Notes under the pieces: generated by a model
What the model was told of the DNA's origin: nothing
What the model saw: the letters and a program-made list of their open reading frames with translations, nothing else
The model's database searches: none
Origin: Bacteroidota bacterium
Lineage (GTDB): Bacteria > Bacteroidota > Bacteroidia > Bacteroidales > F082
Length of the DNA: 64,000 bases
Assembly: GCA_009773165.1 (NCBI GenBank)
Contig: WOUZ01000009.1
Span: forward strand, 62,001-126,000
Direction: 5' to 3'
Part shown: piece by piece, positions 44,733 through 54,500 of the stretch
Layout of the letters: every line of letters starts with the position of its first letter
How positions within the stretch are numbered: the stretch's first letter is position 1
Translations under genes and position numbers: made by a program

Positions 44733-45605
44733 ATGCAAAAGAAACGAAAACTATTTCTGTTGCTCATATCATTTATTTTTTCATTTGGAAGCCTGCAGTC
44801 TCAACTTACTTCAGTTGAAAGCTTTTGCTTGGACGATCAGGAGTTGCAATTGGCTGCATTAATAAACAACTTTCGGGTTCAAAACGATTTACCACCTATA
44901 GCACTTTCCCGCTCACTTTCCTATGTTGCCAAGACTCATGTTTATGATCTACAATTAAATAAACAAGATACCAGTATTTGCAACGCACATAGCTGGTCGA
45001 ATAAAGGTAAATGGAAGTCGTGCTGCTTTAATTCATATGTTGTTAACAATAACTGCATGTGGGATAAGCCAAAAGAACTTACTCCCTATATTTACAGGGG
45101 CTATGAAATGGTTTTCAACGAGGAAGGTATTGTGCAGGTTGATAGTGTCTTTTATTTATGGAAAACAGCTTACGAAGCCGTTGACATGCTGCTTTCACGC
45201 AATCAGCACAGTGATAAAAAGTGGCTTGCAATGGGAGTGGGAGTGAGTGAAAACTATGTTTCAGTTTGGTTTGGCCAGCGACCTGACCCCACCGAAAAAC
45301 TAATAAGCTGTAAGGAGGCTTTGAGAAATAATGTCTCTAATAGTGAATCGGAGTCATTGCAGCAATTAAATATCAGTGGACAGACAGCAAAGTATTATCT
45401 TATTTATGGCAGTTTTAATACCCGATCTGATGCTGAAGAGGCAGTGAAAAGGTATAAAAAGTCAGGACTTCAGCAAGTTTCAATCCTTCAAAAAGACGGA
45501 CGCTTTCGTGTTGCCATCGATGCTCATAACAACCTGAAGGATGCGATGAAATCGAAAGAGAAACTTCATAATCAATATCCTGAAGCATGGATTTATAAAG
45601 ATTAA
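44733..45605 (+). CDS. Exported CAP-domain protein with C-terminal SPOR domain
   Basis: The 290-residue protein has a signal peptide (KLFLLLISFIFSFGSLQSQ). Residues 35-190 form a CAP/SCP-like domain (LAALINNFRVQNDLPPIALS, CNAHSWSN, WLAMGVGVSENYVSVWFG), with paired cysteines CC near residue 95. Residues 215-290 form a SPOR domain (KYYLIYGSFNTRSDAEEAV, QKDGRFRVAID), which in other bacteria binds denuded peptidoglycan at the division site. The protein is therefore likely periplasmic and wall-associated. CAP domains in bacteria have no settled activity. Confidence 0.85.
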   Translation: MQKKRKLFLLLISFIFSFGSLQSQLTSVESFCLDDQELQLAALINNFRVQNDLPPIALSRSLSYVAKTHVYDLQLNKQDTSICNAHSWSNKGKWKSCCFNSYVVNNNCMWDKPKELTPYIYRGYEMVFNEEGIVQVDSVFYLWKTAYEAVDMLLSRNQHSDKKWLAMGVGVSENYVSVWFGQRPDPTEKLISCKEALRNNVSNSESESLQQLNISGQTAKYYLIYGSFNTRSDAEEAVKRYKKSGLQQVSILQKDGRFRVAIDAHNNLKDAMKSKEKLHNQYPEAWIYKD

Positions 45606-45724
45606 GATGCTGTTATAAAATATATGTCATTTATTATGAAGTATTTATACTTCACTTGGTAATTTTTAATGATCCTTTCAAAAAACTTTAGCAACCAAAT
45701 TATGTTTATTATAAAAGTTATTAT

Positions 45725-47020
45725 ATGATTAATATTTTTTGGTTTCGGCGTGATTTGCGACTTTTGGATAATCACGGATTATGGCAGGCATTAAATGCTG
45801 GTTTACCAGTTTTACCCGTGTTTATCTTCGACTCAGAGATTCTTGATAAGCTTAACTCAAAATCAGATGCACGTGTTCAGTTTATTCATGAACAGTTGAA
45901 GCACATTCAGTTTCAACTTCAACAAAAGGGAAAGAGTTTATTGGTTCTTTCTGGAAAACCTATGGATGTTTTCAAACAATTAACTGAAAAATATCAAATT
46001 GCAAACATATTTACAAATAGTGACTATGAGCCTTACGGCATCCAACGTGATAACCTAATAAAAACGTTACTAAACAAAGCAGATATTGGTTTTAAAAGTT
46101 TTAAAGATCATGTCATTTTTGACCCTTTGGAGGTTCTTAAAGCTGATGGTAAGCCCTATACAGTATATACACCCTATTCAAGAAAGTGGAAAGAGAAATT
46201 GTTGCCACAACATACGAAACCCTTTCATTCTGAATCATTATTAGATAATTTGCTTTCAGATTATTTTGAGCTTCCCAATCTTGAAGAAATTGGCATGATG
46301 CCCTCCCCTGTTTTCGTTCCTCCAATAAAACTAGATGACAAACGCTTGCAAAGCTATCATGAGACCCGAAATTTTCCAGCCTTGACAGGCACAAGCCTTG
46401 CAGGCCCTCACCTCCGTTTTGGAACCATTGGCATACGTCATGTTGTTGATATCGCTCTTCATACTAACGAAACCTACCTCAACGAGTTGATCTGGCGTGA
46501 GTTTTTTATGCAAATTTTATATCACTTTCCCAAAACAGTGACACATAATTTCTACTCAAAATACGATCCGCTGGAATGGAAGAATAATCCGGAAGAGTTT
46601 CAGGCATGGTGCGATGGAAAAACAGGCTATCCACTTGTTGATGCGGGAATGCGGGAACTGCTTGCCACGGGCAATATGCACAATCGGGTTAGAATGGTTG
46701 TGGCTAGTTTTCTCACCAAACACTTGTTGATTGATTGGCGATGGGGAGAAGCCTGGTTCGCTTCAAAACTGCTTGATTTTGAATTGTCATCTAATGTTGG
46801 GAACTGGCAATGGGCTGCAGGAACAGGCTGTGATGCAGCACCTTACTTTCGGGTTTTTAATCCATCTGAACAAATTAAGAAATTTGATAAATACTTAACC
46901 TATGTTCGCAAATGGGTTCCTGAATTGGAGGAATTTAGGTACCCCAAACCAATTATTGAACACAGTTTTGCCCGTGATCGTGCAATTTCTGCCTACAAAA
47001 AAGCCCTCTCCGGGTTATAA
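45725..47020 (+). CDS. phr: Deoxyribodipyrimidine photolyase (cryptochrome/photolyase family)
   Basis: The 431-residue flavoprotein repairs UV-made cyclobutane pyrimidine dimers using blue light. It starts NIFWFRRDLRLLDNHGL, contains the antenna domain (1-135), and the FAD domain with LNELIWREFFMQILYHFP, GYPLVDAGMRELLATGNMHN, RMVVASFLTKHLLIDWRWG and SSNVGNWQWAAGTGCDAAP, in which the Trp residues of the electron-transfer chain are present. Sequence and length fit class I CPD photolyases rather than Cry-DASH. A single gene. Confidence 0.95.
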   Translation: MINIFWFRRDLRLLDNHGLWQALNAGLPVLPVFIFDSEILDKLNSKSDARVQFIHEQLKHIQFQLQQKGKSLLVLSGKPMDVFKQLTEKYQIANIFTNSDYEPYGIQRDNLIKTLLNKADIGFKSFKDHVIFDPLEVLKADGKPYTVYTPYSRKWKEKLLPQHTKPFHSESLLDNLLSDYFELPNLEEIGMMPSPVFVPPIKLDDKRLQSYHETRNFPALTGTSLAGPHLRFGTIGIRHVVDIALHTNETYLNELIWREFFMQILYHFPKTVTHNFYSKYDPLEWKNNPEEFQAWCDGKTGYPLVDAGMRELLATGNMHNRVRMVVASFLTKHLLIDWRWGEAWFASKLLDFELSSNVGNWQWAAGTGCDAAPYFRVFNPSEQIKKFDKYLTYVRKWVPELEEFRYPKPIIEHSFARDRAISAYKKALSGL

Positions 47021-47062
47021 ATTCAAAGTTTTTTTGTTGTTTTGTTGTTTCAAAAAATAGCT

Positions 47063-48253
47063 ATGACATATTTCACCCTCATCGAAGTATTGGATAAACC
47101 TACTGAAAACCAGTGGCTTTCTTTCCCATCTGTTTTATATAAGAGCGATCCTAACTATATTCGTCCTTTTGATCAGGATGTTACAAAACTTTTCAGAAAA
47201 GAGGGTAACAAATTGTTACGAAAAGGTGAGGCTATCCGATGGCTGCTTAAAGACGATCACCAAAAAATTGTAGGCAGAATTGCGGCGTTTATTGACCCAA
47301 ATACAGCAAAAAACAATGATCAGCCAACAGGAGGCTGTGGGTTCTTCGACTGTATAAACGATCAGGAGGCAGCTAATAGGCTGTTTAATGCTTCAAAAAA
47401 CTGGCTACAGCAACGGGGAATGGAAGCAATGGATGGCTCAATAAACTTTGGCGATCGTGATAATTTCTGGGGAGTTTTGGTTGACGGTTATACTGAGCCT
47501 GTGTTTAATATGCCCTATAACTTCCCCTATTACAAGGATTTATTCGAAAATTATGGTTTCCAAAACTATTTCAATCAATATACATATCGTCGGTTGGTGA
47601 GTGGAGGTGGTTTGAGTGATAAAGTTTATGAAAAAGCAGCAAGGATCAAAGCCAATCCTGACTACAGTTTTGAGATGATCCATTGGAACAAAAAGGAAAA
47701 ATTCGCAGAGGATTTCATGATCATTTATAACAAAGCGTGGGGTGTCATACCCGGAGTAAAACTCCTGACTCACGCTCATGCAATGGGGTTGTTAAAGCAA
47801 TTGGAACAAATTCTTGATAAAAGACTGGCTCATTTTGGATACTATAAAGGTGAGCCCATCGCTTTTTTTATCATGATGCAGGATTTGAATCAAATTATAA
47901 AAGATTTCAATGGTAACTTAAACGCATTCAACAAACTTAGGCTGATGTTACGGCTAAAAGTTTTACATAAATGCGACCGTATCATCGGCAGGATATTTGG
48001 GATCATACCCGAACATCAGGGAAAAGGTGTTGATGGTGCTTTGATATTACATTTCAGAGATATTGCAACGAAAAAGAATTTTCCTTACAAAGAACTGCAA
48101 ATGAACTGGATAGGCGACTTTAATGAACCAATGATTAAAGTTGTTGAAGGGATTGAAGCAAAAATCTACAAAACTCATGTTACCTACCGTTTACTTTTCG
48201 ATCCTGAAAAGCCTTTCGAAAGAGCAAAAAGGCAGAAAAAAAATTTAGAATAA
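47063..48253 (+). CDS. GNAT-superfamily acetyltransferase-like protein (YghO-like)
   Basis: The 396-residue protein has the pattern of the YghO-like GNAT group: IVGRIAAFIDPNTAKNND near 75, CGFFDCINDQEAANRLFN, GMEAMDGSINFGDRDNFWGV, FNMPYNFPYYKDLFENYGF and a C-terminal half with FGIIPEHQGKGVDGALI, which resembles the acetyl-CoA-binding loop. No substrate is known. ATG 47063 is used; the frame is open seven codons upstream to a TTG. It follows the photolyase by 42 bases and may share its transcript. Confidence 0.8.
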   Translation: MTYFTLIEVLDKPTENQWLSFPSVLYKSDPNYIRPFDQDVTKLFRKEGNKLLRKGEAIRWLLKDDHQKIVGRIAAFIDPNTAKNNDQPTGGCGFFDCINDQEAANRLFNASKNWLQQRGMEAMDGSINFGDRDNFWGVLVDGYTEPVFNMPYNFPYYKDLFENYGFQNYFNQYTYRRLVSGGGLSDKVYEKAARIKANPDYSFEMIHWNKKEKFAEDFMIIYNKAWGVIPGVKLLTHAHAMGLLKQLEQILDKRLAHFGYYKGEPIAFFIMMQDLNQIIKDFNGNLNAFNKLRLMLRLKVLHKCDRIIGRIFGIIPEHQGKGVDGALILHFRDIATKKNFPYKELQMNWIGDFNEPMIKVVEGIEAKIYKTHVTYRLLFDPEKPFERAKRQKKNLE

Positions 48254-48279
48254 GTTAAAGTTGTTAAAATAGCCTTTGT

Positions 48280-49203
48280 TTACCAGCGAATGATGTTTCC
48301 ACGCGTATCAATATGGACAAAGACGCCGTGAGATCCATTGCCATTATAAACTCCAATGCCACCTTTTAACCAGGAATCCTTAGGATCAGTATCTATTTCA
48401 TCGGCAAGCGCACCAATAAATCTGGCATCTTCAATTGTTAATTTGCCATCTTTATTCACATCATCCATTAGTTGATTGTTGTCGTTGTCAAGAAATACAT
48501 CAGCAGCATCACCATAGATATGCCTGCTGTTTCTTCCATTGCCAATGCTGCCATTGTAATAAGGAGTCCGATAACCACTCATAACATGAAGATTTTCAAC
48601 TGATATGCCATTTGATTCCATCTTTTGGATCAAAAGCTCCAGTTTATAAATGAGCTTAGGAGAGATAATAACATATTTTGGAAAACCCGATTGTTGTTTC
48701 GTCAGAAAATCTTTTAACTGGAAATGCTCACTTAAATACGTTTCCTGATTCGTTTCGGTGACTTCAATCATTCCGTCAGGAATAGCATATTGTCGCATAT
48801 TTTTGTAACTCTTTGATGGATAATCTCCTACGATAAAATGAGTTGAGTTTTTTTTAATTTCATCTAAAGGTTTCATTACAAAAAGCTTTAACACATATGT
48901 TTGTAAATCAGCTTTCACGATAATTTCATAGATACCTGGCGTCTGAGGTGAAACCCATTTTAACATATTTTCCTTCAAAGAAAAAACTGTTGAATCGGAG
49001 CTGTAAAAAGTCAGTTGGGTAATGAAATCAGATTTAAGAATTGTAAGTGTATCATTTGGCAATGAGCTTATAAAAAGCAGGCCAAAGTCTGAAGGGATTC
49101 CATTAACTGAGAAGGATGTTTTAGGTTGTTCAGCTGTAAAACCTTTGAAGGCAAACAAAAGAATAACAAGAATAAATAAGGTGTACTTAATATGCATGTG
49201 CAT
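48280..49203 (-). CDS. Exported M15-family peptidase with EF-hand-like insert
   Basis: The 307-residue protein has an N-terminal signal peptide (about 1-24), a beta-rich domain (30-115) and a C-terminal zinc-peptidase domain of the M15A/DUF882 type: MSGYRTPYYN at 208-217, SRHIYGDAADVFLD at 226-239 (likely zinc ligands His228 and Asp235) and GVFVHIDTRG near 293-302 (His297). Such enzymes cut peptidoglycan side chains or cross-links. Residues 239-259 insert two calcium-loop-like stretches, DNDNNQL and DVNKDGKLTIED. The upstream gene is an L,D-transpeptidase; the same pairing (ycbB-ycbK) exists in E. coli. ATG 49197 is an equally good start. Confidence 0.85.
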   Translation of the reverse strand: MHMHIKYTLFILVILLFAFKGFTAEQPKTSFSVNGIPSDFGLLFISSLPNDTLTILKSDFITQLTFYSSDSTVFSLKENMLKWVSPQTPGIYEIIVKADLQTYVLKLFVMKPLDEIKKNSTHFIVGDYPSKSYKNMRQYAIPDGMIEVTETNQETYLSEHFQLKDFLTKQQSGFPKYVIISPKLIYKLELLIQKMESNGISVENLHVMSGYRTPYYNGSIGNGRNSRHIYGDAADVFLDNDNNQLMDDVNKDGKLTIEDARFIGALADEIDTDPKDSWLKGGIGVYNGNGSHGVFVHIDTRGNIIRW

Positions 49204-49211
49204 CAAAAGTA
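49204..49211 (-). promoter_or_regulatory. Possible -7 box for the M15 peptidase gene
   Basis: TACTTTTG on the minus strand (49211-49204) is a full -7 match directly against the start codon. There is no -33 element. If used, the transcript would begin at or near the ATG 49197. Confidence 0.3.
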
Positions 49212-49256
49212 CTTTTTTTACTCTTCTAGAAACCTTAAAAAATGTGAAAAGTTTCT

Positions 49257-50942
49257 TTATTGTATCTCAAATGGTTGATTTATAGCATCAATCAAAGCAT
49301 CATCACGATTATAAATATCTGTTTTGAAATAGAAATTCTGATTAAATCCTATTCCAGCAGTCCAATAAAGTAATAAAATTGGCACTTTTTCTTTTAAATT
49401 GATGGTCTTTGTTTCGCCGGTTGCAATCTCACTCTTGATTTTTGATGTTGTCCAACCTTCGTTATTACCTTCAAGGAGCACTTCGGCTAAAGAATATATT
49501 TCCTTTGTCCTTATACATCCATGACTAAATGCGCGTATATCTCTGGAGAACAAGCCTTTAGAAGGTGTATCGTGAAGATAAATGCTATATTCATTCGGAA
49601 ACATAAACTTTATAACACCAAGTGAATTATTCTTTCCAGGTTTCTGGCGAAACATAAATGGGAAATTCGCATTGGTATACTTTTTCCAGTTTGTTGTTTC
49701 CAAATCGACAATTTTACCGCTGTAAGTAACAACCTCCATATTTTCTTTGTCGAAAAAGCTTAAATCTGTTTTCAGTTTTTGTAAGTATTTTCCATTTAAA
49801 CTTCTCGGTACTGTCCAGGTTGGATTAAAAACAAGGTATTGCATGGTACCTTTAAATATTGGGGTTTGAGTTTGGTATTGTCCAACCATCACCGGAGAGG
49901 TAAGTACTTCCAACCCATCTTCAATAACATAAAGTTCAAAGCCAGGTATGTTAACAGCAATGTATTTATTTTCAAGGTTATGTAAAACCCATCTTCCACG
50001 CTCCAAATTGGCTTTGATTTGTTCGATTCGATATTCTACAGGAATATTTAATGCCTCGAGCGTTCCTTTACCAAAATTTCCATCCACTTCGATCCCATAT
50101 TTTTTCTGTACCATTTTCATTATAACAACCAACCTTGCATCATAAACCAGCGAATCGGCAGGAGTATAAGGTTCCATCTCATTTGAAGCCAAAAGTCTCC
50201 TTCTTAAAGCCCCTACACGTGGATCACGGTCGCCCTCTTTTAAGGTTTTACCATCCGGAATCTGCTCCCAACCGCCATTCGACTCGTAAACCCTAAACTC
50301 TTTTAATGCTTTTTTTAAGCCATTGTACATGTAATGAGATGGCTTAATTTTCTCAAATTCAACAGACACCTTTTTGTTATTAATTGACTTTTGGAGCATT
50401 GAAGCAACATTCTCATAAGTATCTTTATAGTTTGCAACGCCTATCTCCCATTGACTTTTCAAAGATTGTGGATGTATTTTTCCAGAAATCATATGTGCAG
50501 CTGAAGTAAGAAGGGCATCGGACAACAATACATCAAAACGAGCAAATTTTTCACCATTCAACTCTTTGGCACTCTTAAAATCACCATAATATTGATATAG
50601 CTCAACGTATTTATAGTCCTGTGGCTCAAGTCCATCATCATAAATTTCATATATCGATGAAAAGGCATCTTCAATATTATGAAAATCAGTCCAAGCAGGT
50701 TGATAGTTTCTGTTTTCGTAAAACTCCTTAAGTATTGTTGGATTATACAACTTATGGCCGTCCTCCTCAATAAATCCTTTTTCAAGAATACTCTGAATAT
50801 ATTGCTCTGCACCGTTCACCTGAAACGCTTTTAAAGGAAGTGTGTCTGCTTTGGTGTTTGATGCTGAATCAGATTTTTTAACATGGTCACAGGAAGTAAG
50901 TTGAAAAGCAACTACGACCATTAATATTAAAATTAAACGCAT
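49257..50942 (-). CDS. L,D-transpeptidase lipoprotein (YcbB/LdtD-like)
   Basis: The 561-residue protein has a lipoprotein signal with lipobox LTSC (Cys18). Domains in order: the scaffold domain of YcbB-like enzymes (about 50-240), a peptidoglycan-binding domain (near 245-320; GDRDPRVGALRRRLLA), and the YkuD catalytic domain with HDTPSKGLFSRDIR and SHGCIR, which holds the nucleophile Cys. It forms 3-3 cross-links between peptidoglycan stems, independent of penicillin-binding proteins. A TTG 16 codons upstream is in frame but lies inside the promoter -7 box. The M15 peptidase follows 53 bases after its stop. Confidence 0.92.
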   Translation of the reverse strand: MRLILILMVVVAFQLTSCDHVKKSDSASNTKADTLPLKAFQVNGAEQYIQSILEKGFIEEDGHKLYNPTILKEFYENRNYQPAWTDFHNIEDAFSSIYEIYDDGLEPQDYKYVELYQYYGDFKSAKELNGEKFARFDVLLSDALLTSAAHMISGKIHPQSLKSQWEIGVANYKDTYENVASMLQKSINNKKVSVEFEKIKPSHYMYNGLKKALKEFRVYESNGGWEQIPDGKTLKEGDRDPRVGALRRRLLASNEMEPYTPADSLVYDARLVVIMKMVQKKYGIEVDGNFGKGTLEALNIPVEYRIEQIKANLERGRWVLHNLENKYIAVNIPGFELYVIEDGLEVLTSPVMVGQYQTQTPIFKGTMQYLVFNPTWTVPRSLNGKYLQKLKTDLSFFDKENMEVVTYSGKIVDLETTNWKKYTNANFPFMFRQKPGKNNSLGVIKFMFPNEYSIYLHDTPSKGLFSRDIRAFSHGCIRTKEIYSLAEVLLEGNNEGWTTSKIKSEIATGETKTINLKEKVPILLLYWTAGIGFNQNFYFKTDIYNRDDALIDAINQPFEIQ

Positions 50943-50987
50943 AAGTCCGGGATCTCTTGTAGTGAAATGATTGTTAGTTAACTCATG

Positions 50988-51018
50988 CAAAAGTAAGATC
51001 TTATTTCCATATTGTAAA
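50988..51018 (-). promoter_or_regulatory. Promoter of the L,D-transpeptidase/M15 pair
   Basis: On the minus strand TTTA (51018-51015) and TACTTTTG (50995-50988) are 19 bases apart: a full -7 match and a -33 with one mismatch at the correct distance. The start codon is 45 bases further on. Confidence 0.6.
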
Positions 51019-51293
51019 ATTGAAGATCAAACAACTGGTCATTAAATAGTTGGTGATTGTATACCATTGTTATACAAATACATGTGATTTAGTTGAGTAG
51101 AAGTTCCCAACCAGGTCTTAAAATCACTTACTCCACTCTAACCGGGATAGTGTCATAAAAATTAAAAAAAATCCATAACAATTATTTCTATTAGTGCTGG
51201 GCTTGGATCTGAAACCGGTCTCTTTAGTTGCATTAATATTAAGAATTTCGCTAAATAAAAACACATTTTTACTACATATTCCAATTTTATAAA

Positions 51294-51446
51294 ATGAAAA
51301 GCAGTTCACATTTTTATACTATTTTTTTAACATCAATAATTCTCTTAATATCATCAACAAGTGTCTTTCGCACAATAGTTTATTTTGTTGCATATAATTA
51401 TTTCGAAAATTTAAGCGAATTTTTGTATATTGCTCATATAGAATGA
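51294..51446 (+). CDS. Possible small membrane protein, 50 residues
   Basis: An ATG-started frame of 50 codons encodes a basic/polar start followed by one strongly hydrophobic stretch (FYTIFLTSIILLISSTSVF) and a mixed tail. It could be a small membrane protein or leader, but the region is AT-rich, such frames arise by chance, and no ribosome-binding site or good promoter precedes it. Confidence 0.18.
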   Translation: MKSSSHFYTIFLTSIILLISSTSVFRTIVYFVAYNYFENLSEFLYIAHIE

Positions 51447-51527
51447 TTTATGATTTAGAATGATTCAAAATAAAACTAATATAGATGATTTCCAATTCAT
51501 TACCAGGCTGCTTTCAAACGAGATTCT

Positions 51528-51535
51528 TACATTTG
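51528..51535 (+). promoter_or_regulatory. Candidate -7 box for the C25 protease
   Basis: TACATTTG is a full match to TAnnTTTG, 42 bases before ATG 51578. It lies inside the upstream extension of the reading frame (open from 51485), supporting the downstream start. No -33 element is clear. Confidence 0.4.
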
Positions 51536-51577
51536 TCCCTGTTATTTGAAATTTTTATTGAATCAAAACTATTATCA

Positions 51578-54500
51578 ATGAAAAAAGTTTTCCTTAAATT
51601 ATCCTTATCGCTACTTCTTACTGTTTTTGTAGGTAGTCAGTTAATGGCACAACGTGCTGAATTTAAATTTGATACCCGATCTTCAAGTGAAGGTTTCACA
51701 ATTTTGCGATCCGAAAGTAACGCGTTGCATTTCGCACATGCTCTGCCATTTATGGCTATTGATGATTTTAGCGACAATGGTTACTCAGGCAAAAATATTG
51801 AGTTAGGCGGCATTTATTTGCCTGCAAATGCCGGTGACCCTAACCTCCCCGCAAACAGTCGTTTAATTGCTAAGCCTAACGGAGCCAAAGCAACGTTGAG
51901 AATATTGAATGTCAAGAAAGAAGTCATTTCAAATATTGACCTTCTTCCAGCTGCATCAATTCCATTAAGTAATGATGACAGACCTTCAGAATATATTAAG
52001 AATGAAGCTATTTATTCCAAAGATGGATTCTTTCCAGCCGAGCCATTCCAACTTTCAAAAGAAGTTACATTGATAAGAGGAGTTGAAACAGTTATGCTTG
52101 GTATCACTCCGTTTCAATACAATCCTGTCACGAAAGAACTAATTGTTTATTACGATATTGAGGCTGAAGTTGTTTTCGAAGGTGGTGATGGTTCATTCGG
52201 AGAAGATCGTTTGAGAAATCCCTGGTGGGATAATATTCTAAATGATAATATATTGAACAATAGCGTTTTACCACAAGTTGATTATTCAGCTCGTACCCGC
52301 AAAATAGCTGATAGCAAGGATGAAGGTTGTGAATACCTTATCATCATCCCAACCGGAGCTGCTTTTGCTCAATGGGCAGATACGATCCGTGTATTTCGTC
52401 AGCATCAGGGAATCAATACAAAAATTGTTACTATTACTGAAGTTGGCGGCAACACTGTTGCAGCAATGGAAGCCTATGTAAATAATGCATACAATAACTG
52501 GAATCCTGCTCCGGCAGCAATTCTTCTACTAGGAGACTATAGCACAAATGCAGCTGATGGTATCATTTCGCATACACTAAATGACCACCCCGGAGGCTAT
52601 AATCCCTATATTTCTGATAACCCGTTTTCCGATGTTACAGGTGACAAACTACCAGATATTTCTTTTGCTCGTATCACAGCACGTAACGCTGCTGAGTTGG
52701 AACATATGATCGGGAAGTTTCTTGATTATGAACGTACTCCTCCTACCTCTGCTGATTTCTATGATCATCCAATTACCGCAATGGGTTGGCAAACAGAACG
52801 TTGGTTTCAGATTTGTTCGGAAACAGTAAATGGTTTCTGGCAGCATGGTCTTGGCAAAAACCCAGTAAGAGAAAATGCTATCTATTCAGGAACACCGGGT
52901 GGAGCATGGTCATCAAATGCTAATACCGCTACCGTTGTTAACTATTTTGGCCCCAACGGTTTAAACTACATTCCTGCAAATACTGCCCACCTCACTGATT
53001 GGGGTGGAAATGCTACCCGCGTCAATGCAAGTATTAACAATGGTGCATTTATGTTGCAACACCGCGATCATGGTTTTGAAGGTGGCTGGGGTGAACCGGA
53101 TTATACAACAACCCATCTACCCGGTTTAACAAATGAAGACCTTACATTTGTTTTATCAATCAACTGTTTAACTGGAAAATTCAATCATTCAAGTGAGTGT
53201 TTTACAGAGAAATTTCACCGTCATGCACATGGTGCTCTTGGTCTTCTTGCCGCAACGGAAGTTTCTTACTCATTCGTAAACGACGTATTCGTTTGGGGTG
53301 CATTCGACAATATGTGGCCACAATTTATGCCTGCATTTGGTTCAAACCCTGCACCAAGAGGTATATTGCCAGCATTTGCCAACACAGCTGGAAAATATTT
53401 CCTACAACAATCAAACTGGCCCTACAACCCTGAACATAAAAATATTACTTACAACCTCTTTCATCATCATGGTGATGCTTTCATGACAGTTTATTCTGAA
53501 GTACCTCAACAACTGGCAGTCAATCATATGCCAATTTTATTAAGCGGCATGGAAACATTCGAAGTTACAGCAAACGAGGGAGCTATGATTGCTCTGACAG
53601 TAAATGATGAGATCATTGGCTTTGGCATCGCAGGAAATGGCCCTACTATTATCCCAATTGCAATGCAATTGCCAGGTGTTTCTGTTAGGGTAACTGTTAC
53701 ACTTCAAAACTACTATCGTTACGAAAACGTTATCGAGTGTATCCCACCTTCAGGCCCTTACATCATTTACAGTGCATATACAATTGACGATGCTTCCGGT
53801 AACGGAAACGGCATGGCAGAATATGGTGAAAGTATAAATCTGGATGTTGCTGTAAAAAATGTTGGAAGTGAGATTGCTGAAAATGTAACTGTTACTGCCA
53901 GTTCAACATCTCCTTATTTAAGCTTTACAACAAGTAGTTTCACTGTTGGAAACGTTGATCCGGGTGCTATCGCTATAACAAGTGCAGCTTTACAATTTAT
54001 TGTTGCTAACAATGTTCCAAATAATGAAAATCTGGTAATTCAGTTAACAGTTTATAGTGGTAGTAATGAATGGACAAGTCAGTTCTCGGTTCCTGCTTAT
54101 GCTCCTGATTTCACCATTGGGGCATTTAGCATCAGCGATCCTCAAGGAAATGGAAACGGCCGTCTAGATCCGGGTGAGAGTGTTGAAATGACTTTCACGG
54201 CTGTTAACAATGGTCAGAGTGCTGCATTTTATGGAACGGGGCTTTTAGTTATAAATAGTCCTTTTATCACAATTACCAACGCAAGCACTCCTTTTGCACA
54301 GATTAATGCAGGAGAAACTGTTGCTGCGACATACACAGCAGTTGTGAGTGGTGGCGCTCCGGTAGGAAGTCTGGCTAACTTTACATACAGCCTGAGTGCT
54401 GGTGCTTATTCCGACTCTAAAAATTTCTCTGCCAAAATTGGTCTCGTTCTGGAAGATTTTGAAACAGGTAATTTTAGTGCGTTCCCCTGGACAAACGGTG

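Larger units (their letters stand above)
50943..51577. other. Long intergenic region between L,D-transpeptidase and C25 protease genes
   Basis: These 635 bases are very AT-rich and lie between divergent genes. They hold the L,D-transpeptidase promoter (50988-51018), a -7 match TACATTTG at 51528-51535 for the protease gene, and a possible 50-codon frame at 51294-51446. AGAATGATT occurs twice at 51440-51465. I see no tRNA, terminator or mobile-element remnant. Confidence 0.5.
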
